Counted from the stretch's first letter, positions 1 through 5,883 are shown. The stretch is 7,882 nt of DNA from JBBQVS01 sp964250765 (GCA_964250765.1 CAXUHF010000190.1:1-7882), one strand, 5' to 3'. The notes: generated by a model from the letters alone, not told the origin. Made by a program: numbers and translations.

Positions 1-39
1 GCATGTTCCTACAACCATTTCCATTATTGGATGCTTGCA

Positions 40-537
40 CTACCACCCATACGTGCCTGGACCGCCCTTAAATGGACCAACGATGTTACTCGTTATCCAG
101 CCGCCATAAAAGTCGCCTTCTTGTGGCTGTACCTGCTCATCACCGACATAGCATGCATCCATCTGCGAGGGGTAGAGCGCGATATAATCGGTGATACCCT
201 CGTAGCCTTTTGTTGGTTTATGATAATACCATGCACCATTCGGCAGCGTCTTATCGCCTACTTTGATAGTGTAGTAGGAGGCCGCACCCTTAAACTCACA
301 ATGGGTGGTGCGTGAGGTGGGAGTGAAATACTCCATCTTCACATCTTCTGGCGGCAAATAGTACACAGGTGGATGGCTCGTTTCGAGAATACGCTTCGCA
401 GAATGCGTATCCGCGATGACAACACCGTTAAGAATAACACGAATGTGCTTGTTACTGTCTTCTACACGTGGTGGACGTGGATAGTCCCATACCGATTCTT
501 GACCTGGACCAGGAGTAATTCTTCCTCGTTGTGTCAT
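40..537 (-). CDS. DUF427 family protein
   Basis: Protein of about 165 residues belonging to the DUF427 family (sometimes called nucleotidyltransferase-like); no reaction is firmly established for the family. Visible hallmarks in order are an N-terminal QRGRITPGPGQESVWDYPRPP-like segment, the strand RVILNGVVIADT, the segment PPVYYLPPEDV, the signature TTHCEFKGAASYYTI, and a C-terminus with FYGGWITSNIVGPFKG that ends in PGTYGW. Length fits a complete single-domain protein. A GTG codon at 567 would add ten residues, but nothing resembling a ribosome binding site precedes it. The ATG at 537 follows a purine-rich AGAGAAAG stretch and gives MTQRGRI, which looks like the natural start. It has no signal peptide or membrane segment, so it is probably cytosolic. 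It lies downstream of the methyltransferase on the same strand but is separated from it by a strong hairpin and probably has its own promoter. Family assignment is confident; function is unknown. Confidence 0.88.
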   Translation of the reverse strand: MTQRGRITPGPGQESVWDYPRPPRVEDSNKHIRVILNGVVIADTHSAKRILETSHPPVYYLPPEDVKMEYFTPTSRTTHCEFKGAASYYTIKVGDKTLPNGAWYYHKPTKGYEGITDYIALYPSQMDACYVGDEQVQPQEGDFYGGWITSNIVGPFKGGPGTYGW

Positions 538-600
538 GTTGTATATTTCTTTCTCTTGCTTATTCACATTTTGTCATGGACGCAGCGCAAAGCGTCACGT

Positions 601-637
601 ATAATACAGCATAAACGTATTTGGTGAAGGTATGCAA
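601..637 (-). promoter_or_regulatory. Possible promoter of the DUF427 gene
   Basis: On the minus strand a TTGCAT (632-637) is followed 18 bases later by TATGCT (608-613). A second -10 candidate, TATTAT, lies at 601-606. They lie about 64 to 100 bases upstream of the chosen ATG at 537 and after the hairpin that closes the methyltransferase gene. The match is by eye to a sigma-70-like consensus, and the choice between the two -10 boxes is open. Confidence 0.3.
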
Positions 638-666
638 GGGCGAACGACTTACATGATTGGACGACT

Positions 667-714
667 GTTAAAGTGTACCATGTCTGCCGATCAGCAGACA
701 TGGCACACTTTAAC
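667..714 (-). terminator. Long hairpin overlapping the midA stop codon
   Basis: Two 21-bp arms (667-687 and 694-714) pair at 20 of 21 positions around the 6-base loop CGATCA. The arm reads GTTAAAGTGT, one mismatched base, then CATGTCTGC. The TAA stop codon of the methyltransferase (710-712) lies inside the stem. The position, directly at the end of the gene and before the next gene on the same strand, suggests transcription termination or mRNA 3'-end protection. There is no U-run after the stem on the minus strand, so it is not a classical intrinsic terminator. Confidence 0.55.
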
Positions 715-1813
715 TCCTCATCACCAAAACTTTGAAATTACCCATGCCCATTGGGTCAGTCAAGGCAGCTACACGTTGACGGAACGTATACCATTGAAGT
801 AGAGCCTTTTGCCCTTTGTCGGTGGCTCGTTCTGTATCCATCGCCGAAAAATCGGTTCTGCGTCGTTGCTCGACCTCTTCCGTCAGTCCCGTTGCCTCTA
901 ACCATGCCTTCTGCGTTGTGAACGTGTGCAGACGCAATCCTTGGCGGCGTCCCTCATCAATTAATGCGCTAAAGTTGACGTGCGCCGTAATATCCTGTTC
1001 ACCTGGACGAACAAGTGGTTTCTCTGTTAGCTGATGCTGAAAGTAGCAGGCAAGCGTCCCTCGTTGTCGCTCCCTTGTATAGAGGGCACGTGCCTTGTCA
1101 CCATAGTCAATAGCGAGGAGGAAGCCATGCTGTTTTCTTCGTGTGTTGCTTCTCAGCATGGATGCTGAACGTTGCATCCAAAGTAGCGCATCCAGGTTGA
1201 TTTCGGCCTGCCAACCATCGTCGTAGGTTGCCCAAGGAATCTTGTACGTGTCAAGGTAGTCCGCAACCTCTACACTACTCGGCTCATCAAGCACCTCATG
1301 CATACGTCCATGATGCATATCGACAAACACCTCGTACAGGTGTCCGTGCCGCTTCTCGACAACATGTACAGGAAACGCATCAACCAGTTCGTTTGAGAGC
1401 AATACTGAGACAGATGAATCGTTCTCTTCCACTTGTAGCGCGTTCTGACCTGCACGTATATCTTCTGTTCGATAACGTAGTGCGTTGAACATATCGGGAT
1501 GCATTTGCTGTATCCACTCCTGAAGTTGCTGTGCGAGATTGCCACGACCGGAACCTTGCTCTAGCACAACAAATGGGTTTGGGCGCGCAAGCAACTCCCA
1601 CATCTGCACTAACTGGCGTCCCATGCAATGCGCAAAAAGAGAGGATACATCTGTACTCGTATAATAATCGCCCTCCCAGCCCATACGCGCCGGACCAGTG
1701 ACATAGTAGCCGTGGTCCGGCTCATACAATGCCATACGCATGTAGTCCGCGAACGAAAGAGGTCCTTCGCGCTGAATACGTTCTGTAATAAGTTCTTGTA
1801 GTGTTGTTGTCAT
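710..1813 (-). CDS. midA: SAM-dependent methyltransferase, MidA/NDUFAF7 family
   Basis: A 367-residue protein of the MidA family (COG1565, Methyltransf_28). The mitochondrial relative NDUFAF7 methylates an arginine of a complex I subunit; the substrate of bacterial members is not established. Visible motifs are the N-terminal signature EGPLSFADYMRMALYEPDHGYY (residues 16-37), GDYYTSTDVSSLFA (48-61), the SAM-binding glycine-rich loop EQGSGRGNL (85-93), LSNELVDAFPVHV (139-151), the IDYG segment, and the late family signature PGEQDITAHVNFSAL. All are in the expected order and the length is typical, so the gene looks intact. The ATG start at 1813 is supported by the family N-terminus. No clear ribosome binding site is visible, and a perfect TATAAT lies only about 20 bases upstream, so the transcript may be almost leaderless. 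The stop codon is inside a strong hairpin. Fold and family are confident; the substrate is unknown. Confidence 0.92.
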   Translation of the reverse strand: MTTTLQELITERIQREGPLSFADYMRMALYEPDHGYYVTGPARMGWEGDYYTSTDVSSLFAHCMGRQLVQMWELLARPNPFVVLEQGSGRGNLAQQLQEWIQQMHPDMFNALRYRTEDIRAGQNALQVEENDSSVSVLLSNELVDAFPVHVVEKRHGHLYEVFVDMHHGRMHEVLDEPSSVEVADYLDTYKIPWATYDDGWQAEINLDALLWMQRSASMLRSNTRRKQHGFLLAIDYGDKARALYTRERQRGTLACYFQHQLTEKPLVRPGEQDITAHVNFSALIDEGRRQGLRLHTFTTQKAWLEATGLTEEVEQRRRTDFSAMDTERATDKGQKALLQWYTFRQRVAALTDPMGMGNFKVLVMRS

Positions 1814-1821
1814 ATATTTTT

Positions 1822-1930
1822 GTAAGGACCCATTATACGATTTGACGAGATACGTCCGATGTAGTGGCCTTAATTCATTACGCCCTCGTCGTTGAAAATT
1901 AGGACGAGGACGTGATACATCGGTCCCTAC
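1822..1930. repeat. Degenerate palindromic repeat element between midA and merR
   Basis: The right end (1908-1930), read on the minus strand, is GTAGGGACCGAT, two variable bases, then ATCACGTCC: the same outer arm found at 2748-2770, 3061-3083 and 5861-5883. The left end at about 1822-1840 is a decayed inverted copy (GTAAGGACC, then CATTATACG). Inside, 1861-1886 reads GTAGTGGCCT then TAATTCATTACGCCCT, an eroded version of the inner arm seen perfectly at 2811-2837. A small hairpin of 7-bp arms (CCTCGTC at 1884-1890, GACGAGG at 1903-1909) lies near the right end. The element ends three bases before the regulator's stop codon and fills the whole gap between the two genes. It is interpreted as an old, decaying copy of the window's repeat family. 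Confidence 0.7.
1832..1837 (-). promoter_or_regulatory. -10 box for midA
   Basis: The minus strand reads TATAAT here, a perfect -10 match, 19 bases upstream of the methyltransferase ATG. No good -35 partner is visible at 16 to 18 bases. It lies within the degenerate left end of the repeat element at 1822-1930, so the repeat may have supplied the promoter. Confidence 0.4.
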
Positions 1931-1933
1931 ATA

Positions 1934-2656
1934 TTATATCTGGTACAGTAATTTCTTATGCATCACAGACAAGAGCGTATCTGCCAGAAGCAGCATATGC
2001 TCGAACTGTTCCGTTTGCTCCTCTAACGACAGACCCTCTTCACGCCAACGCGGAATAACGTGTTGTTCGTAGGCCGCAATCTCACTACGTGCAAGCTGTT
2101 TCAGTTGAAAACGGATGAGCGCGGGTAGAGCGAGCGGCAAACCAAGTTCCTCAAAGTGCTGATAGAGTTCAACAAGCTGCACATCATCCTCTGTATAGAC
2201 GATCTGCCCCTCTATCTCTTGAGGGAAGAGTAGTTCTTGCTGTGTCAGATCGTCAACCCGCTCAATCGTCACGCCTTGCCGTGTCGCAAATTCTTCTTTA
2301 GAAAGCCGGAGTTGTTGCTCACTACTAGAGAGATTCCGTGCAAAGCGTTGTTTGAACGCGAGATTCATCTGCATATCGCCGGAACTCGCCCGAATATTTA
2401 GCAGGTCTTTGATAACCTCCAACGGGAGATGCTGTTGCTCTTTCAATTCGCGGATGATACGTAGGACCGTGACGTGCTCCTGCTCATAAAAGGCAACGCG
2501 CCCACGCATAAGTGGTGCAGGCAAAAGGCCCTGTGTATTATAAAAACGAATGGTGCGACTTGGCACACCTGAGCGTTGCGCAAGGTCGTCAATACGCAAC
2601 AAGTGTTGCTCCTGCTCGATGCGTTGTTCTACTGTTCGGGCGTCACTTTGTACCAA
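1934..2656 (-). CDS. MerR-family transcriptional regulator with a second HTH-like segment
   Basis: A 240-residue regulator. Residues 21-62 form a MerR winged-helix DNA-binding region: RIDDLAQRSGVPSRTIRFYN, then GLLPAPLMRGRVAFY as the wing, followed by helices through about residue 87 (LRIIRELKEQQHLPLEVIKDLL). Residues 117-176 look like a second, more divergent copy: RLSKEEFATRQGVTIERVDDL, then LLFPQEIEGQIVYTEDDVQLVEL. The remaining C-terminus is helical and leucine-rich, suited to dimerisation, with no cysteine cluster for metal sensing. The ligand and targets are unknown. The start is a TTG at 2656, chosen because GAGG lies eight bases upstream and no in-frame ATG precedes the HTH. Divergently placed across a 449-bp gap is the transglycosylase gene. 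A promoter candidate lies at 2712-2740. The MerR assignment is strong; the double-HTH reading is moderate. Confidence 0.88.
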   Translation of the reverse strand: MVQSDARTVEQRIEQEQHLLRIDDLAQRSGVPSRTIRFYNTQGLLPAPLMRGRVAFYEQEHVTVLRIIRELKEQQHLPLEVIKDLLNIRASSGDMQMNLAFKQRFARNLSSSEQQLRLSKEEFATRQGVTIERVDDLTQQELLFPQEIEGQIVYTEDDVQLVELYQHFEELGLPLALPALIRFQLKQLARSEIAAYEQHVIPRWREEGLSLEEQTEQFEHMLLLADTLLSVMHKKLLYQI

Positions 2657-2711
2657 CGAGACTACCTCATCGAAAAAATCCGTCTATGCTTCCCCAATAC
2701 GTATCACGTCC

Positions 2712-2740
2712 ATTTTACTACACACATCGGCATCTGTATA
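2712..2740 (-). promoter_or_regulatory. Likely promoter of the MerR-type regulator gene
   Basis: On the minus strand TATACA (2735-2740) and TAAAAT (2712-2717) are separated by 17 bases, a reasonable sigma-70-like pair (4/6 and 5/6 matches). Transcription would begin near 2705, giving a leader of about 48 bases before the TTG start. The pair lies between the repeat element, which begins at 2748, and the gene. Confidence 0.45.
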
Positions 2741-2810
2741 TCCATTTGTAGGGACCGATGTATCGCGTCCTCTTAGCAATCAACACCGGAAAAAAGGACG
2801 TGAAATACCT

Positions 2811-2933
2811 GTAGGGGTCTAATTCTATTACACCCTGCGAGCAATTAGAAATGTTCGAGGACATATGCGACATTTCATCAATTCCCTTAACATCGTGAAT
2901 CGCTAACAGGGTGTAATAGAATTAGACCCCTAC
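2811..2933. repeat. 123-bp palindromic unit, copy 1
   Basis: Perfect 27-bp inverted arms at 2811-2837 and 2907-2933 (beginning GTAGGGGTCTAATTC and ending CACCCTG) enclose a 69-base core. The reverse complement of the unit at 7760-7882 aligns without gaps over all 123 positions. The arms are nearly identical, while the inner 83 positions match at about 52 (hand count); these include the shared block TTTCATCAATTC. The right flank AATCGACGT is shared with the other copy. Confidence 0.9.
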
Positions 2934-3010
2934 AATCGACGTATCTCCATGATTTTGTCAAATCGCATCATTGATCCCTACACCAAATGGTACTATCATC
3001 CCCGAATATA

Positions 3011-3040
3011 CTGATACATCTTGGTACATTTCTATATACT
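3011..3040 (+). promoter_or_regulatory. Possible promoter of the lytic transglycosylase gene
   Basis: CTGATA (3011-3016) and TATACT (3035-3040) are 18 bases apart, with 4/6 and 5/6 matches to a sigma-70-like promoter. Transcription would begin near 3047, just before the hairpin-forming repeat end at 3049-3083, which would then lie in the mRNA leader. The promoter lies inside the composite repeat element. Confidence 0.35.
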
Positions 3041-3048
3041 TACAAAAC

Positions 3049-3083
3049 GTAGGGGCGTGTGGACACGATCAATCGGTCCCTAC
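3049..3083 (+). repeat. Outer repeat end forming a leader hairpin
   Basis: The stretch starts GTAGGGG and ends CCCTAC, so its outer six bases pair. Inside, CGTGT (3056-3060 region) and ACACG form a tight hairpin around GG. Its right 23 bases (3061-3083) are the inverted outer arm of the composite element. It ends 22 bases before the transglycosylase ATG and just before the ribosome binding site, so it probably folds in that gene's mRNA leader. Any regulatory role is inferred. Confidence 0.5.
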
Positions 3084-3105
3084 ACACAGAAAGGACATTC
3101 CGTTT

Positions 3106-3861
3106 ATGATGGTTTCTCGGTATCGTGTATTGCTATCAGGACACCCTGCATTCCGCTTCTTTGGACAAATGAGCCGACAAGCAATTCTGCTCATGGTCCT
3201 GGCACTTGTTGCTACAGGCGCAATTGGAGGCTCACTGCTGGGTCTCAGCACCTTCGCGCATGGTTCATGCCGTTCCACAGACCGCGCATACCGCGTCAGT
3301 TGGGGTGACAATCTCAGTTCCATTGCGGCACGATATGGTACCACATATGGGAGCATCGCTCGCTACAATGGCATTAGCAACCCTAATTATATTTACGTCT
3401 CCCAGTTGCTATGCATTCCTTCTGGCCGTTCTACTACCATTAGTGGTGGTACTCATGTAGGTGGCATTCCCATTGCATCACAAAACTACTACGTCGGCGT
3501 TGCACAACAGGCTGCCTATAGTACAGGTATTCCGGCGAATCTATTTGTGAAGCAGATTTATGCGGAGAGCGGTTTCCGTACCAACGCTTATTCAGGCGCA
3601 GGCGCAATCGGCATTGCGCAATTTATGCCTGGAACAGCTGCATCGCTCGGCATCAACCCCTACAATCCCACACAGTCATTGTGGGGAGCGGCACGCCTGA
3701 TGGCCTCGTACTACCACCAGTATGGGAGCTACGCAATGGCACTTGCCGCATACAACGCCGGTCCCGGCACGGTTAACTACGCAATATGGGGCTGCCGAAG
3801 CAGTTGGACCAACTGCCTGCCCTACGAAACGCAAAACTACATCCGCATCATTATGTACTGA
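3106..3861 (+). CDS. Secreted LysM lytic transglycosylase (SLT domain)
   Basis: A 251-residue peptidoglycan-cleaving enzyme. Residues 26-47 form a hydrophobic signal/anchor segment (AILLMVLALVATGAIGG), so the enzyme acts outside the membrane. A LysM peptidoglycan-binding domain spans about 61-105 (YRVSWGDNLSSIAARYGTTY, then NPNYIYVSQLLCIP), flanked by Cys55 and Cys103, which may form a disulfide. The goose-lysozyme-like SLT domain follows at about 123-250. It contains YAESGF with the likely catalytic Glu154, GIAQFMP (169-175), AYNAGPG (215-221) and YETQNYI near the end. Lytic transglycosylases cleave the MurNAc-GlcNAc bond to form 1,6-anhydroMurNAc. The frame is open back to a TTG at 2971, but that extension is repeat DNA. 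The ATG at 3106 has AGGA ten bases upstream and gives a proper signal sequence; a second ATG follows directly. Downstream is a 25-bp-armed hairpin. Domain identification is confident. Confidence 0.93.
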   Translation: MMVSRYRVLLSGHPAFRFFGQMSRQAILLMVLALVATGAIGGSLLGLSTFAHGSCRSTDRAYRVSWGDNLSSIAARYGTTYGSIARYNGISNPNYIYVSQLLCIPSGRSTTISGGTHVGGIPIASQNYYVGVAQQAAYSTGIPANLFVKQIYAESGFRTNAYSGAGAIGIAQFMPGTAASLGINPYNPTQSLWGAARLMASYYHQYGSYAMALAAYNAGPGTVNYAIWGCRSSWTNCLPYETQNYIRIIMY

Positions 3862-3877
3862 TGATACTTCTTTACAC

Positions 3878-4006
3878 ATAAATAGCGGCACATGGTCGGA
3901 GCGGGGGGGCCCCAAGGTGGGGGATTTTTTTTTATTGTTTCCGAACTATGGGATTTTTTTTTTTTNNNNNNNNNNGAGCGTGCTCCGACCATGTGCCGCT
4001 ATTTAT
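3878..4006 (+). terminator. 25-bp inverted repeat interrupted by an assembly gap
   Basis: Arms 3878-3902 and 3982-4006 are perfect 25-bp inverted copies (ATAAATAGCGGCACATGG, then TCGGAGC). They lie 16 bases after the transglycosylase stop codon and are followed by T-rich sequence, which suits a terminator for that gene. Between the arms is low-complexity sequence with G and T homopolymers (3904-3965) and ten N. The five bases GAGCG occur at the inner edge of both arms (3899-3903 and 3976-3980). Joining there gives one perfect 52-bp palindrome, so the insert is probably an assembly artefact. Confidence 0.65.
3966..3975. other. Assembly gap (ten N)
   Basis: Ten unknown bases, a conventional gap length rather than a measured one. 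The preceding bases (G-runs, C-run, two T-runs) look like poor-quality read ends. Open frames that cross this point are not meaningful. Confidence 0.95.
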
Positions 4007-4013
4007 ATTCCTC

Positions 4014-4041
4014 TTGCCCTCTCCCTGCTATATTTTGTATA
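4014..4041 (+). promoter_or_regulatory. Possible promoter of the GH15 gene
   Basis: TTGCCC (4014-4019) and TGTATA (4036-4041) are 16 bases apart, and transcription would begin near 4048. The -10 box lies inside the perfect palindrome 4034-4054. No alternative pair closer to the start codon was seen. Confidence 0.35.
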
Positions 4042-4054
4042 GTTCCTATACAAA
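4034..4054. promoter_or_regulatory. Operator-like 21-bp palindrome upstream of GH15
   Basis: Perfect 9-bp arms, TTTGTATAG and CTATACAAA, flank TTC. The site overlaps the putative -10 box and start point and ends 28 bases before the GH15 ATG, the classical place for a repressor operator. Size and symmetry fit a dimeric HTH regulator. Which regulator is unknown; no other copy was seen in the window, including in front of the MerR-type regulator. Confidence 0.45.
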
Positions 4055-4082
4055 CACAAAAAAGTGAGAGAGAAAAAATACA

Positions 4083-5861
4083 ATGCCCTACCTTCCCATC
4101 GCGCAGTATGGAGTGATTGGCGACCTGCATAGCGCGGCCCTGATTGGTGCCAATGGCTCCATTGATTGGTTGTGCTACCCAAACTTCGACTCGCCGAGCA
4201 TCTTTGGTGCCTTGTTAGATGATGACAAGGGAGGACGCTTCCAAATTCATCCCGTCAACGATGGCGTGCAAACAAAACAACTTTACCTACCCGATACCAA
4301 TATTCTGATTACACGTTTTCTCAAGGCTGATGGTATCGCCGAAGTGACCGACTTCATGCCTATTGAAAACGACCATGAGGAGCAGTGGCAACATCGCTTA
4401 ATACGGCAGGTTCGTGTCGTACAGGGAACATGGCACTTCACCATGCAGTGTCAGCCCGCCTTTGACTATGCTCGTGCGGACCATACGACGGAACAGCATG
4501 AGAGCGGCGTCGCATTTCACTCGAAAGATCTCTCGTTAGGTCTGGTCAGTCAAACACCCATTGAGGTGCGCGATAACATCGCAGTCAGCGAGTGGACGCT
4601 GGAAACTGGACAAGGTACAACATTTCTCCTTTACCGCATGAAGAATGATGAGGTATGTAGTGCCGCACTCAACAATGGTGAGACCGATGACCTCTTCCAA
4701 AAGACGGCGGTATTCTGGCGACGATGGGTGGGACAATGTACCTATCATGGACGATGGCGCGAAATGGTACAGCGTTCAGCACTTGCCCTCAAACTGCTCA
4801 CCTTTGCCCCAACGGGTGCGATTGTCGCCGCACCCACAATGGGTTTGCCTGAGCAAGTTGGCGGTACATTCAACTGGGACTACCGCTATACATGGGTGCG
4901 TGATGCGAGCTTTACCTGTTACGCTCTCCTACGTCTCGGCTTTGATACAGAGGCACGCCGCTTCATTAGTTGGCTAGAGGAACGGACACGTGATCTCGAT
5001 GAACGCGTCGGTCTACAGGTGATGTACACCATTGATGGGCGTCCCGCACCAGAGGAGCAGAAGCTCAAACATCTATCGGGCTACCGTGACTCAGGTCCGG
5101 TCCTGCTTGGCAATAACGCACGAAACCAGTTACAACTCGACATCTACGGAGAACTGCTTGACGCTGTGTATCTTGCCAATAAATATGATGAACCGATCTC
5201 CTACGATCTGTGGGCTTCCATGCGTAGACTGCTGAACTGGCTGTGTAAGAACTGGCAACAACCCGACGAAGGTGTCTGGGAGATACGCCAAAAACGCCAG
5301 GAATATGTGCATTCGCGTATGATGGTGTGGGTTGCTCTGGACCGAGGGCTACGCGTCGCCCGACAACGTGGTCTACCTGCTGATACGCCGTTATGGGAAG
5401 AGACGCGCAACAAAGTGTATGAGGAGGTGATTGCTAAAGGCTGGAATGCCAAACGCAACGCCTTTGTGCAATCCTACGGCAGTAACCAACTGGATGCCGC
5501 GAATTTGCTGATGCCGCTTGTCAAGTTTGTTGGCCCCAACGACCCGCGTATGCTTTCCACCCTCGACCAGACGCTCAACGAACTGACCTACGACAGCCTT
5601 GTCTACCGCTATAAACCAAATGGTGAGGGCAGTTTCAGTGCCTGTAGCTTCTGGCTCGTCGAATGTCTCACCCGCGCCAATCGTCTTGAGGAGGCACGCC
5701 TGAAACTAGAGAAAATGTTTAGTTACGCCAACCATCTCGGCCTCTACGCTGAAGAGATCGGCCTGTCCGGTGAGATGCTCGGCAATTATCCCCAAGCGTT
5801 AACGCATCTAGGCTTGATTAGCGCAACCACGAACCTAGCGAAACGATTGGGGGAGGACTAG
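4083..5861 (+). CDS. GH15 glycoside hydrolase (glucoamylase/trehalase-like)
   Basis: A 592-residue cytosolic-looking enzyme with no signal peptide, the usual length for bacterial GH15 proteins. Residues 1 to about 220 form the beta-rich N-terminal domain of trehalase-like GH15 enzymes (IGDLHSAALIGANGSIDWLCYPNFDSPSIFG at 12-42, in the manner of TREH_N). The (alpha/alpha)6 catalytic barrel follows. It contains NWDYRYTWVRD (264-274), PDEGVWEIR (394-402) with Glu400 as likely general acid, and LYAEEIG with Glu557 as likely general base, then GNYPQALTHLGLI. The family hydrolyses terminal alpha-glucosidic bonds in an inverting manner; some relatives cleave trehalose. Sequence alone does not separate glucoamylase, glucodextranase and trehalase activity here. 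The ATG at 4083 starts the family N-terminus directly; a GAGAGA purine stretch lies upstream. The TAG stop shares its last base with a repeat copy and is followed by a second TAG. All catalytic motifs are present. Confidence 0.93.
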   Translation: MPYLPIAQYGVIGDLHSAALIGANGSIDWLCYPNFDSPSIFGALLDDDKGGRFQIHPVNDGVQTKQLYLPDTNILITRFLKADGIAEVTDFMPIENDHEEQWQHRLIRQVRVVQGTWHFTMQCQPAFDYARADHTTEQHESGVAFHSKDLSLGLVSQTPIEVRDNIAVSEWTLETGQGTTFLLYRMKNDEVCSAALNNGETDDLFQKTAVFWRRWVGQCTYHGRWREMVQRSALALKLLTFAPTGAIVAAPTMGLPEQVGGTFNWDYRYTWVRDASFTCYALLRLGFDTEARRFISWLEERTRDLDERVGLQVMYTIDGRPAPEEQKLKHLSGYRDSGPVLLGNNARNQLQLDIYGELLDAVYLANKYDEPISYDLWASMRRLLNWLCKNWQQPDEGVWEIRQKRQEYVHSRMMVWVALDRGLRVARQRGLPADTPLWEETRNKVYEEVIAKGWNAKRNAFVQSYGSNQLDAANLLMPLVKFVGPNDPRMLSTLDQTLNELTYDSLVYRYKPNGEGSFSACSFWLVECLTRANRLEEARLKLEKMFSYANHLGLYAEEIGLSGEMLGNYPQALTHLGLISATTNLAKRLGED

Positions 5862-5883
5862 TAGGGACCGATTTATCGTGTCC
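5861..5883 (+). repeat. Outer repeat arm, solitary copy after GH15
   Basis: GTAGGGACCGAT, TT, then ATCGTGTCC: the outer arm of the composite element, continued by CCTTGTCGGCAATC, which parallels the continuation at 2768-2782. Its first G is the last base of the GH15 stop codon. No inverted partner follows before the glycosyltransferase gene, so the element is one-sided or has lost its right end. Confidence 0.75.

Larger units (their letters stand above)
2748..3083. repeat. Composite nested inverted-repeat (MITE-like) element
   Basis: Outer arms at 2748-2770 and 3061-3083 are inverted copies matching at 20 of 23 positions: GTAGGGACCGAT, two variable bases, then ATCGYGTCC. Between them, off centre, lies the 123-bp palindromic unit 2811-2933. 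The left outer arm continues into CCTCTTAGCAATC, and the copy at 5861 continues in the same way (CCTTGTCGGCAATC), so homology reaches beyond the arm. The 336-bp element has no credible coding sequence and no visible target-site duplication. It occupies most of the gap between the regulator and the transglycosylase gene, and its right part carries that gene's likely promoter and leader. A non-autonomous transposable or REP-like element is the likeliest identity; the mobilising enzyme is not in the window. Confidence 0.7.

Noticed and set aside
538..567. GTG start at 567 for the DUF427 gene
   Set aside because: No Shine-Dalgarno-like sequence precedes it, and the ATG at 537 gives the expected family N-terminus.
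31..627. Plus-strand open frames at 31-315 and 373-627
   Set aside because: They are antisense to the DUF427 gene, which has clear family motifs.
1884..1909. Intrinsic terminator for the MerR-type gene
   Set aside because: The 7-bp stem has a 12-base loop and no U-run on the minus strand. It is better read as part of the repeat element.
2701..2711. A further outer-arm fragment, GTATCACGTCC
   Set aside because: It matches only the inner half of the arm (as at 1908-1930), and the GTAGGGACC half is absent; 11 bases are too few to claim a copy.
2512..2822. Three overlapping plus-strand frames near the regulator start
   Set aside because: They mix antisense of the regulator with repeat DNA and show no recognisable protein features.
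2748..3083. CRISPR array
   Set aside because: The repeats are inverted and palindromic, and have no regular direct repetition or spacers of equal size.
2740..3092. Target-site duplication around the composite element
   Set aside because: The bases next to the outer arms (CCATTT on the left, ACACAG on the right) do not match.
2971..3105. N-terminal extension of the transglycosylase from a TTG at 2971
   Set aside because: The extra 45 residues are translated repeat DNA, have no ribosome binding site, and would bury the signal sequence. The ATG at 3106 has AGGA at good spacing.
3722..4116. Open frames crossing the N run
   Set aside because: They overlap the transglycosylase in another frame, contain unknown residues and low-complexity sequence, and show no family resemblance.
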